Shown here one piece after another: positions 25,363-32,669 of a DNA stretch of 64,000 bases; the stretch's first letter is position 1; each line of letters starts with the position of its first letter. The notes below the pieces were generated by a model, which was not told the origin of the DNA, made no database searches, and was given only the letters and a program-made list of their open reading frames with translations. This stretch comes from Corallococcus sp. EGB (lineage in GTDB: Bacteria > Myxococcota > Myxococcia > Myxococcales > Myxococcaceae), in assembly GCF_019968905.1 (NCBI RefSeq), contig NZ_CP079946.1, positions 2,108,001-2,172,000 of the forward strand, given 5' to 3'. A program made the translations under genes and the position numbers.

Positions 25363-26220
25363 CTACGTCGTCGCGACCAACAGCTCCTCGGAGTTGCTCG
25401 GGAGGCGCAGCCCGTCGGTTCGCCCTGAGAAGTAACGCTCCGTCAGGGCATCCGCGGACGCATGCCGCACGGCGCGGAAGCCCGCCTCGCGAGCAAGGGC
25501 GAGCAGCTCTTCGGGCCTGAAGAAGCTCAACCACGGCGTGCCATTCGCACGAGCCCCACGCGCCGCTGCCTCGATGCCAGGGCGCACCTCGGGCTCAGCC
25601 AGCTCGATGGGCAGCATGAAGGACATCACCAATGTGGAGCCCGTCGCGAGCGCTGCGACGTCTCGCAGCGTGGAACGGATGGCCTGATTCGAGAGGTACA
25701 TGCTCACGCCCAAAGACGCGACGACGGTGGGTTGCTTCGTGTCGAAGCCCCCGGCGGCGAGGCGCTCCAGCCATGCGTCTCCGTGCTCGAAATCCACCGG
25801 CACGAACCGCAGGAACGGTGGCACGCCGTGGCCGAGCTCCATCAGACGCTCTTGTTTCCACGCCTGCGTCTTCGGCTCGTCGATCTCGAATACCTTCAGG
25901 CGCGCGCCGAGCTCCGGTCTGCGTTGCGCGAAGGTGTCGAGCCCCGCGCCAAGGATGACGTACTGCGTGACGCCGCGCGCGACCTGCTCCTCGACGAGGT
26001 CCTCGACGAAGCGCGCGCGGGCCACGATCGACGCGCGGAACGGGCGCGTGAAGGGGCCCATGTCGGGTCGGCTCCGCCAGTCATCAGCAGGGCCGACGAG
26101 CGCCAGGCCCACCTGATCTTCGAAGACGTGAGGAGGCGCGTCGGCCAGCACATGCAGCGCGCGCCACAGGGCCACGCGAACGGCGGTGTTGTCCGGCCCG
26201 GTGCTGTTCGCGTCAGCCAT
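25363..26220 (-). CDS. class I SAM-dependent methyltransferase (TIGR00027/LCMT-like)
   Basis: The 285-residue protein belongs to the leucine-carboxyl-methyltransferase-like group (ARARFVEDLVEEQVARGVTQ, YVILGAGLDTFAQRRPEL, VFEIDEPKTQAWKQERL, VVASLGVSMYLSNQAIRSTL). Bacterial members are mainly O-methyltransferases of secondary metabolites. Its ATG overlaps the VOC-gene stop by eight bases, with GGAG eight bases upstream. It is the third gene of a tightly coupled RHH-VOC-methyltransferase operon behind a perfect palindrome. The substrate is unknown; it may be the same small molecule handled by the VOC protein. Confidence 0.9.
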   Translation of the reverse strand: MADANSTGPDNTAVRVALWRALHVLADAPPHVFEDQVGLALVGPADDWRSRPDMGPFTRPFRASIVARARFVEDLVEEQVARGVTQYVILGAGLDTFAQRRPELGARLKVFEIDEPKTQAWKQERLMELGHGVPPFLRFVPVDFEHGDAWLERLAAGGFDTKQPTVVASLGVSMYLSNQAIRSTLRDVAALATGSTLVMSFMLPIELAEPEVRPGIEAAARGARANGTPWLSFFRPEELLALAREAGFRAVRHASADALTERYFSGRTDGLRLPSNSEELLVATT

Positions 26221-26590
26221 GAGGGCGCTCCTTGGACTGGTCCGCTGGCAGCGGCGCTTGCACGCTCACGTGACGGCCATCGGGATCGGCGAGCAGAAGC
26301 TCGAGGACATTCCAGTGCTGCGCTTCGAAGGGGCGCACCACGGTCCCCGAGCTGGGGGGCGCGAACGCCGCGGCCTCGCTGGCCTCGACCATCGGCACCA
26401 GCCTGAGCGGCGCACCCTCCGGGCGCTCGGCGATGAAGAGGAACGGTCCGCCCCTCGGGTGGCGGAGCTGGCCCGAGTGATGGTCCGTCTCGAACTCCAA
26501 CTCGTAGCCGAGCGCCTTCCAGAAGGCGACCGTCTTGCCCCAATTGTGCGTCTCGATCAGGAGCCCCTGGACTCCGCTCGTCATCGTCAT
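26213..26590 (-). CDS. VOC-family (glyoxalase/bleomycin-resistance fold) protein
   Basis: The 125-residue protein has the two beta-alpha-beta-beta-beta modules of the vicinal-oxygen-chelate fold ([20 protein letters not shown] at the start and [20 protein letters not shown] at the end). Members are metal-dependent dioxygenases, isomerases, thiol transferases or drug-binding proteins. The first ATG is favoured because it overlaps the TGA of the upstream RHH gene (ATGA). A second ATG two codons on has better ribosome-binding-site spacing. It lies between an RHH regulator and a methyltransferase gene in one coupled operon. Confidence 0.88.
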   Translation of the reverse strand: MTMTSGVQGLLIETHNWGKTVAFWKALGYELEFETDHHSGQLRHPRGGPFLFIAERPEGAPLRLVPMVEASEAAAFAPPSSGTVVRPFEAQHWNVLELLLADPDGRHVSVQAPLPADQSKERPHG

Positions 26591-26748
26591 TTCCTGCCTC
26601 GCTTCTGTGGCTGCGCGCCGAGGTAGGCGCGCAAGGCCGCGGCCACGATCGCCGACAGCGACTGTTCGGTCTCCACGGCGTGATGCTTCACCTCGCGGAT
26701 GAGCTCGGCCGGCAAGTACACGTTGAACTGCTTGACGTCCTCAGGCAT
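26587..26748 (-). CDS. ribbon-helix-helix (CopG-like) regulator
   Basis: The 53-residue protein has an RHH domain: beta strand KQFNVYLP at residues 6-13, helix [15 protein letters not shown], then helix [14 protein letters not shown], with a basic tail QKRGRK. RHH proteins bind DNA as dimers through the paired strands and usually repress their own operon. GAGG six bases before the ATG and the ATGA overlap with the next gene support it. A perfect 24-bp palindrome 12 bases upstream is the obvious operator. A CopG-type antitoxin is an alternative, but no toxin-like gene follows. Confidence 0.82.
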   Translation of the reverse strand: MPEDVKQFNVYLPAELIREVKHHAVETEQSLSAIVAAALRAYLGAQPQKRGRK

Positions 26749-26759
26749 CCGAACCTCGA

Positions 26760-26783
26760 TGCTAGGATGCTAGCATCCTAGCA
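26760..26783. promoter_or_regulatory. perfect 24-bp palindrome, candidate RHH operator
   Basis: TGCTAGGATGCT is followed immediately by its exact reverse complement. Inside it TGCTAG occurs twice in direct orientation eight bases apart, and again inverted, giving a tiled set of half-sites. RHH dimers bind such closely spaced short sites cooperatively. It ends 12 bases before the RHH start codon, so binding would block transcription or early translation of the three-gene operon. The AT-rich CAATTGAG flank may be part of the promoter. Confidence 0.65.
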
Positions 26784-26937
26784 ATTGAGGGACAACGAGG
26801 AGCGAGCTGGAGGCCCCGCGGGGCAGGGCGCCGGCTCGGCCTGGCGCCTGCCAATCAACAGGTCGCTCTCTGGCTACATAGGCACAGGGGCTGCTCGCAG
26901 TGCCCAGCTCGGCCCCGGAGGTCCGGGGAGGTTCAGG

Positions 26938-27819
26938 TCATTGAGCCGAGGCTGCGATTTGCGAAGGACTCAGCCCCAACACGCGACGCATGCAGCGGGC
27001 CATGTGGCTCGGGTGCGCGAAGCCTGTCTCCAGGGCGATCTCCGTCAGGCTCATCCCCCCTTCGAGCAGGCGCAGCCGTGCGCGCTCCACGCGCCGCCCG
27101 AGGACGAAGCGATGGACCGGCACCCCCGTGGCTTTCTTGAACAGCGGTTTGAAGTGCGACAGGCTGAACCCCGCCACACTCGCGAGCTGGGCGAGCGTGA
27201 GGTCTTCGTCCAGGTGCGCCTCAATGTACTCGAGCACGTGACGCAGCCGCCAGGCAGGCAGCGCTCGCGCTGACTTGGAGGTCGATTCGCCTTTGCGCGA
27301 TTGCAGGGCGAGGAGGCGCGCGGCCAGGGCGGTGGCGAGGCTGTCCGTGAACAGCCGGCCTCCCGGATAGTCGTCGTGGTCCTCCGCCTGCATCATCCAG
27401 CCGATGCGCTCGATCTGGGCATCACGGACGTGAATCGAAGGGTCCAGCTCGGCACGGGCGCCCAGGCCCATGGTGTCCGAGGTGTCCTGCAGGAGCGACG
27501 GCCTCAGGCGGAGCAGCAACGAGCGCGCGGGCTGCGAGACCGTCCAGCGGGTGCTCAGGCCAGCCGGGACGACGCAGAACTGGCCATGGAGCCGGGTCCC
27601 CTGCCGCTCCCGGTCGCCCACCCGATAGGAGACCGGGACCGGGTCGCCCAGGTGGAGGCAGAGGACATGACGGTCATCCAGCGGGGACTGGAACACTCCC
27701 GAGGGCACCGGGGAGGTGAGCACGTCGAGCAGCGGCAAGCGCTCTGACCCTGTGCTCGCAAGGAGCGTGGCCGGAGGGCTTGGGTAGCAGGAGGGGCGGT
27801 CGCTCATCGCCTCGACCAT
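26938..27819 (-). CDS. AraC-family transcriptional regulator
   Basis: The 293-residue regulator has an N-terminal cupin-like sensor (HVLCLHLGDPVPVSYRVGDR, LHGQFCVVPAGLSTRW) and a C-terminal double helix-turn-helix (DEDLTLAQLASVAGFSLSHF, TEIALETGFAHPSHMARCMR, RVLGLSPSQI). AGGAGG eight bases before the ATG at 27819 fixes the start. It is divergent from the Tat-lipoprotein hydrolase gene and probably controls it. A fragment of a close paralogue survives at 32431-32510. The ligand is unknown. Confidence 0.92.
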   Translation of the reverse strand: MVEAMSDRPSCYPSPPATLLASTGSERLPLLDVLTSPVPSGVFQSPLDDRHVLCLHLGDPVPVSYRVGDRERQGTRLHGQFCVVPAGLSTRWTVSQPARSLLLRLRPSLLQDTSDTMGLGARAELDPSIHVRDAQIERIGWMMQAEDHDDYPGGRLFTDSLATALAARLLALQSRKGESTSKSARALPAWRLRHVLEYIEAHLDEDLTLAQLASVAGFSLSHFKPLFKKATGVPVHRFVLGRRVERARLRLLEGGMSLTEIALETGFAHPSHMARCMRRVLGLSPSQIAASAQ

Positions 27820-27954
27820 CTCCGTGCCTCCTGTTTTGCGCAAGCGCGGAAGATCATCCGTTCGTGCCCGGAACCAGCCATCCGTGCGCGCGCGACGGCG
27901 GCGGCGGTGCGAGGGTGCTCGCATGCGGAAACCCCCGCTGCTGGGAGACTCGCC

Positions 27955-28935
27955 ATGAGACGGAGACAGTTCTTGCAATGGACCGGCACCGCGTTCGCCG
28001 CCGGTGTTGTGGGTGCGTGTGTATCGCGCGTGGACACCGGCCACGAAGCGGTGGGCTCGGCCCCATCGCCACGGTCAGCCGCGGAGGCCTTTCGCGCGGC
28101 GCGGCGTTTCGCCGACCTGTCGTTCGGCCAGATTGCCTATGTCGAACGCGGCGTGGGGGACGCGGCCTTGTTCCTGCACGGCGCTCCCCTCAACGGCTTT
28201 CAGTGGCGCGGTGCGATGGAGCGACTGTCCGCGCACCGGCGCTGCGTCGCGCCCGACTTCATGGGCCTTGGGTACTCGCGAATCCCGGAGCACCAGTCCC
28301 TGGCGGCCGACGCTCAGGCCGCCATGGTCGTGGCTTTGCTGGATGCCCTCGCGATTCCCCAGGCTGATATCGTCGCCAGCGACAGCGGCGGCGCGGTCGC
28401 GCAGTTGCTCGCGGCCCGTCATCCCGAGCGTGTCCGGACGCTGCTCCTCACCAACTGCGACACCGAGCCCAACAGCCCGCCCCCCAAGGTCAAGCCGGCC
28501 ATCGAGCTGGCGCGTACCGGAGCACTCGCGGATGAAACCGCACGGTGGCTGACCGACAAGGCCTTGGCGCGCTCGACGTTCGGCGCGGCCGTCTTCCGGG
28601 ACCCCAGCCGCTTCGCTGACGAGACCATCGAGTACTACGCCGCGCCGCTGGTGAGCTCGCCATTGCGCAGGGCGCAGTACCACGCGTTCCACCTCGCGCT
28701 GGAGCCCAACCCGCTGGCCGGGATGGAGGCACGACTCAAGCGCAGCCAGGTCCCGGTGCGAATCGTGTGGGGGGACGGCGACGACATCTTCTCGCCAGAG
28801 GATGCCCGCTACCTCGACCGCATATTCCCCCAATCCCAGGGCATCCGCTTCGTGCCCGGGGCGAAGCTGTTCTTTCCCGAGGAGTTTCCTGAGGTCATCG
28901 CCGAGGAGGCCCAGCGCCTGTGGCGTCTTGGCTGA
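27955..28935 (+). CDS. alpha/beta hydrolase with Tat signal and lipobox
   Basis: The 326-residue product begins MRRRQFLQWTG, a twin-arginine motif, and has a lipobox VVGAC at about residue 20, so it should be exported folded and lipidated. The nucleophile elbow reads ASDSGG. In the G-x-Nuc-x-G position the residue is Asp, as in epoxide hydrolases and dehalogenases, not Ser. The usual catalytic His region reads GAKLFFPEEFPE and shows no His, so activity is uncertain. GGGAGA eight bases before the ATG supports the start. It is divergent from the AraC regulator, the likely control gene. Confidence 0.85.
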   Translation: MRRRQFLQWTGTAFAAGVVGACVSRVDTGHEAVGSAPSPRSAAEAFRAARRFADLSFGQIAYVERGVGDAALFLHGAPLNGFQWRGAMERLSAHRRCVAPDFMGLGYSRIPEHQSLAADAQAAMVVALLDALAIPQADIVASDSGGAVAQLLAARHPERVRTLLLTNCDTEPNSPPPKVKPAIELARTGALADETARWLTDKALARSTFGAAVFRDPSRFADETIEYYAAPLVSSPLRRAQYHAFHLALEPNPLAGMEARLKRSQVPVRIVWGDGDDIFSPEDARYLDRIFPQSQGIRFVPGAKLFFPEEFPEVIAEEAQRLWRLG

Positions 28936-28976
28936 GTGGCGGGCGCCTCGCTGGAGAGGAGGCCTGTTCCCGTCAT

Positions 28977-29007
28977 TGACACGTCAGGGCCGCCTCATGA
29001 CGTGTCA
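28977..29007. repeat. perfect inverted repeat downstream of the hydrolase gene
   Basis: TGACACGTCA at 28977-28986 and TGACGTGTCA at 28998-29007 are exact reverse complements separated by 11 bases, and each arm is itself nearly palindromic. It starts 42 bases after the hydrolase stop and lies about 120 bases upstream of the sigma-54-like promoter. It could be an activator-binding site or a hairpin at the end of the hydrolase transcript; there is no T-tract. Confidence 0.5.
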
Positions 29008-29129
29008 TGAATGCCTCCCGGATACGCCTCCTCCTGACGAGGGCACCTCCGCGCGACACGCCTGCCGGAGCGTGGAGACCGCTCGAACACGCGGGGGAGG
29101 GGACCTGCCTGGCCTCTGTCTGGAGACGG

Positions 29130-29146
29130 CTGGCATTGGCGTTGCA
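29130..29146 (+). promoter_or_regulatory. sigma-54-type promoter candidate
   Basis: The 17-base element reads CTGGCATTGGCGTTGCA. It keeps the GG at -24 and the GC at -12 with correct spacing and only small departures from YTGGCACGRNNNTTGCW. It lies 62 bases before the chosen start of the diiron gene. Myxobacteria use many sigma-54 promoters with upstream enhancer sites, and the inverted repeat at 28977-29007 is at a plausible enhancer distance. Confidence 0.5.
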
Positions 29147-29207
29147 GTGATGCGCGGCGCGGGTCCGCATGCCAGCCGATTCCGCCATTCTCAGGGGTTC
29201 ACTTCGA

Positions 29208-30131
29208 ATGTTGAATCAAACTCCGGAATATCAATCCTGCATCCAGAGCTCGGAGAAGGTCTCCTGGCGTCTGGATGATCTGTTGCCCAAGGACACGGTC
29301 CTGGATTTCAGCCACCGGTTCCTTTCGGATGAGCTGACGGGTGCGGAGGCCATTCCCTTCCTGAACGCGGAGGAGCGGCTGATGCTGAATCACATCCGCT
29401 CCAACAGCTACGCGCACCTGTTCCTGTTCCTGGAGGAGTACGCCGTCGCGCTGGCCGCCCAGCGCGCCAGCCTGGAGCTGCATGGGAACGCGACGCACAT
29501 GCGAGCGCTCCTGCGCTTCACGGAGGAGGAGCTGAAGCACCAGCAGCTCTTCTCCCGGTTCACCGGCGCGTTCGCCCGGGGGTTCAAGGTCGTCCCCGCC
29601 CTGCTCGACAACCACGTCGAGGTGGCGCGGGCCATCATGGCGAAGTCGAACCTGGGGGTGCTCATCTTCAACCTGCACCTGGAGCTGATGACGCAGCAGC
29701 ACTATCTGGAGACGGTCCGCGGAAACAAGACCGAGACGCTGGATCCGCTGTTCTGCAACCTGCTCAAGCACCACTGGCTCGAAGAGGCGCAGCACACCCG
29801 GCTGGACTTCCTGGAGGCGCAGAAGATCCTTGCCCGGGAACCCGATGCGCTGGACGGGGCCCTCACGGAGTACGCGGAGCTGCTCCAGGCACTGCGGGGG
29901 ACGTTGAACGCCCAGCTCGCGCTCGATCTCCAGACGCTGGAGAGGGCGGTGGGGCGCACCTTCACCCGGGAGGAACACCAGCACCTGGCGGAGTCCCAGG
30001 AGCGCTCGTACGTCTGGGGTTTCATCGGGATGGGGATGAAGGCGCCCCTCTTCCTCTCACGCCTGCGCGCGCTCTCCCCCGCCGCGGAGCAGCGCGTCCT
30101 GGAGCTGGCTCCGACGTACTACTGTGATTGA
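29208..30131 (+). CDS. diiron oxygenase-like protein (AurF/ferritin-like superfamily)
   Basis: The 307-residue helical protein has the ligand set of a carboxylate-bridged diiron four-helix bundle: Glu76 or Glu77 in FLFLEEYAV, E108-L-K-H111, a distant Glu159 in LHLEL, and E183-A-Q-H186. Related enzymes N-oxygenate arylamines or act on fatty and peptidyl substrates. No biosynthetic genes are adjacent, so the substrate is unknown. The ATG at 29208 is preceded by AGGGG; an ATG at 29169 is an alternative. A sigma-54-like promoter lies upstream, and a hairpin follows the stop by one base. Confidence 0.75.
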   Translation: MLNQTPEYQSCIQSSEKVSWRLDDLLPKDTVLDFSHRFLSDELTGAEAIPFLNAEERLMLNHIRSNSYAHLFLFLEEYAVALAAQRASLELHGNATHMRALLRFTEEELKHQQLFSRFTGAFARGFKVVPALLDNHVEVARAIMAKSNLGVLIFNLHLELMTQQHYLETVRGNKTETLDPLFCNLLKHHWLEEAQHTRLDFLEAQKILAREPDALDGALTEYAELLQALRGTLNAQLALDLQTLERAVGRTFTREEHQHLAESQERSYVWGFIGMGMKAPLFLSRLRALSPAAEQRVLELAPTYYCD

Positions 30132-30150
30132 CGCGGGCTTTGCGCCCGCG
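30132..30150 (+). terminator. hairpin directly after the diiron gene
   Basis: CGCGGGC, loop TTTGC, then GCCCGCG form a perfect seven-pair stem starting on the base after the stop codon. There is no T-tract, so it may act with Rho or as an RNA 3' stabiliser rather than as a classical intrinsic terminator. Confidence 0.45.
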
Positions 30151-30340
30151 GCCCCTCTCGCTGAGTCCCAGCTCCCAATGCTCGGGGTAAAGAGGGTGAG
30201 CCCCGGGGGGGCCGCTGGGGTCATCGTCGCCCCCGTGGTGTTATCGAGGACCGAGGGGTTGCGTACAGATTGTCCACGATGAGAACCGCATTGCTGTGTT
30301 ACGTTCCCGGCTTCCCCGCGAGCCAAGGAGTTATTGCAAA

Positions 30341-30952
30341 ATGCGATTCTTCAATCGGGCTGTCTATCTTTGTGCCGCCGTTGCCCTCTCTGCCTGCGGC
30401 GGAGGCGATGGGGTGACTGGGCCGGACGACGCGCTGGCGCAGCAGGAGTCAGCGGCAACCTCCGCGTCGCTTGACGGATGCATCTACAGCATCTCCGCCT
30501 ACCCGCAGGCAGGCGTGACGCCGACTGTCTATGACGTCAAGCTCTTCCGCCAGCCCATCCCGACGTGTGCGTATGGTACCGGCAGCGTGACCCTGGGCAC
30601 GTCCGTCATCTATGAGCCGACGCGGTCCGTGGCGGTGAACGCGCTGGGAATCGCCGCGAGCTTCACCAAGAAGTCGAGCGTCAGCGGCAGCTCGCCCATC
30701 ACCCTCAGCGTGCACCATGTGGACCCGGCCACCCTGACCGTCGTCCGGAGCAACAGCCTGGGCGTCTACCTGGGGGCGGGCAACATCCTGTCGGAGAACG
30801 TGGCGATTGCCTCGGACGGCACCACGGTCACGGTCTCGGGCTCGAAGTCCGGCGTCATCTACGGAGAGAGCGGCAGCGGGAGCCACTACACCGCGACCTT
30901 CCCGGACTTCTTCACCAGCACCACGCCGCCGACCGTCGCGGCGTTCCCGTAA
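30341..30952 (+). CDS. hypothetical lipoprotein
   Basis: The 203-residue product has a signal peptide with lipobox (VALSACGGG) and AAGGAG eleven bases before the ATG. The mature part is Ser/Thr/Gly/Val-rich and beta-like (SVTLGTSVIYEPTRSVAVNA, LGVYLGAGNILSENVAIASD). Two cysteines, in GCIYSISAYPQ and TCAYGTGS, may form a disulfide. I do not recognise a family. It stands alone, followed by a truncated sensor gene. Confidence 0.75.
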   Translation: MRFFNRAVYLCAAVALSACGGGDGVTGPDDALAQQESAATSASLDGCIYSISAYPQAGVTPTVYDVKLFRQPIPTCAYGTGSVTLGTSVIYEPTRSVAVNALGIAASFTKKSSVSGSSPITLSVHHVDPATLTVVRSNSLGVYLGAGNILSENVAIASDGTTVTVSGSKSGVIYGESGSGSHYTATFPDFFTSTTPPTVAAFP

Positions 30953-31064
30953 GGCCTCGCCTCGCACTTCGGGGCATGTGAGGTTGGGGGGCGGGAGGAA
31001 CCTTGTTCGAGGGCTCCCGCCCCGGGTTTCATGGCCCCCCCTTTACGGGCATCGTGCCAAGGGC

Positions 31065-32327
31065 ATGCGGCACCCCCTGTCCATCCTGGTTCTCTGCCTC
31101 CTGTCGCTGCTGTCCCCTCTGGCGGTGGCCGAGGAGGCGCGGCCGGCTGGGAAGTCCGTGCTCCTGCTCATTCCCGAGGACACGGCGCTGCCCGCCCTGG
31201 CGACGCTCGTCGCCAGTCTCCGCTCCACCTTGTGGGAGGCCCAGGGCGGCCCGGTCACCCTGGATGTGGAGAGCCTGGATCTGGGTTGGGCCCGCGGGGC
31301 CGCCTACTCACACGCGCTGCACACCTGGAATCTGGCCAGGTACCGGGAGCGCCGGCCGGATGCCCTCATTGCCTTCCGCTCAGACGCCATCCAGGGAGCC
31401 CTGCAGCTGCGCCAGGAGCTGTGGCTGGACATCCCGGTGATTGTCCTCTCCGAGGGCGAGCGGCTCTGGGAGCAGCAGCCTCGCCTGGAGCGGGTCGCGG
31501 GCCTCTGGCTGCGTTACGACATGCGGGCCACCGCGGAGCTGGCCCTGCAACTGCTGCCCGGCACACGGAGGCTGGCGCTCATCAACGGCTCCAGTCCCTG
31601 GGAGCGCGCCCGGCAGGAGCAGATGATGCGGGAGCTGCAGCCGCTGCTCGCGCAGCGGGGGCTGGAGTTCATCGACCTGAGCAACCTGCCGCTGGCCGAG
31701 ATGCTCCAGCGCGCGGGGACCCTGCCGGACGACACCGTGGTCCTCACCTTCGCCTTCATGACGGATCCCAGCGGGAGACCCTTCGTGGGGCGGGAGATCG
31801 CACGCATGTTGCTCGCCGCCAGCAACCGGCCCTGCTTCGCCCTCCATGACACCGTCCTGGGGCTGGGGTTCGTCGGCGGGGCGCTCGTCAGCTACGAGGC
31901 CGTGGGCCAACAACTGGGCATGCTCACCTCCCGCGTGTTGCACGGCGCGCAGGAGGAATTCCTCGCACCCTTGAAGCCGGCACCCGTGGACACGCTGACG
32001 GTCGACGCCCGCGCGCTGCGGCGCTGGGACATCCCCCGTGAGCGGGTGCCCGCCGGGGTGCGGCTCGCCTTCGACGAGCCCACGCTCTGGGAGCGCTACC
32101 GCTGGTGGGGCCTGGGGGCCCTGACGCTCAGCGGTTTGCAGGCGCTGGTGGTCGGGGGGCTCGTGGTGGAGCGCCGCCGCGCGCTCCTCGGGCAAGGTGC
32201 TCGTCTCCGGGGGGGCAAGCGCCCACCGGGCCCTCTTCCTCCGAGCTGTATGACCCGGGCACCAACACCTGGTCCGCGACCGCCTCCATGGCCGCGTCCC
32301 GCGGAGCTCACACCGCGACGCTGCTGA
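31065..32327 (+). pseudogene. truncated sensor-kinase gene: ABC-substrate-binding sensor domain and membrane segment only
   Basis: The frame encodes a signal peptide (ILVLCLLSLLSPLAVAEEA), a periplasmic PF04392-like sensor of about 320 residues, then LWERYRWWGLGALTLSGLQA and LVVGGLVVERRR. That is the membrane segment and juxtamembrane arginines with which many sensor histidine kinases enter the cytoplasm. HAMP, PAS and kinase domains are absent. About 15 codons later the sequence becomes a kelch-protein fragment in another frame, so codons after about 32185 are not native. If expressed it would give a membrane-tethered sensor of about 375 residues plus a junk tail. The gene looks cut by a deletion or recombination. 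Confidence 0.7.
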
Positions 32328-32404
32328 GCCCGGGCCGGGTCCTCGTCGTGGGGGGCGAAGATGGCATCCAGCCACTGGCCACGGCGGAGGTGTACGTGCC
32401 CTGA
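32189..32404 (+). pseudogene. 3' fragment of a kelch-repeat gene, frameshifted in a G-tract
   Basis: After the junction near 32189 one frame reads SGKVLVSGG, and from the 7-G run (32209-32215) the next frame reads QAPTGPSSSELYDPGTNTWS, then GRVLVVGGEDG, ending TAEVYVP with a TGA at 32404. These are consecutive kelch blades. With six Gs instead of seven the two parts join in one frame, so a one-base insertion has broken it. The 5' part of this kelch gene is missing. Confidence 0.7.
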
Positions 32405-32430
32405 GCGCCCAGCCTCCCTGCGGGTTGCAT

Positions 32431-32510
32431 TGCGCCGAACCTGCGATGGGCGAGGCGCTCAATCCCAACACACGACCCATGCAGCGCGCCATCCGGCTCG
32501 GTTTGAGGCG
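32431..32510 (-). pseudogene. fragment of an AraC-family regulator C-terminus
   Basis: On the minus strand PSRMARCMGRVLGLSASPIA can be read, closely matching the C-terminus of the intact AraC regulator at 26938-27819 (PSHMARCMRRVLGLSPSQIA). The expected stop is lost and nothing AraC-like continues upstream. It is a short relic of a paralogous gene. The rest of 32405-32669 shows no gene. Confidence 0.55.
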
Positions 32511-32669
32511 CTGACGGTGTCTGCCTGGGGGAACCTCGTAGACACCCACGGTGACAGATTGGTCAAACGCAGGGGAACCAAGTGAAAGCCACTATAGAAT
32601 ATAATCATTGAATTTCTTATGTGGGGAGTGATTGGCGTGAAGCCAGTCGTTGATGCGCAAAGGAATTGT

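Noticed and set aside
27855..27885. repeated CATCCGT in the AraC-hydrolase gap as an operator
   Set aside because: Only seven bases repeat, at a spacing of 24 that does not fit AraC half-sites. Too weak to call.
31380..32549. 389-codon minus-strand frame
   Set aside because: It is antisense to the sensor fragment. Only the AraC-like scrap near 32431-32510 is meaningful.
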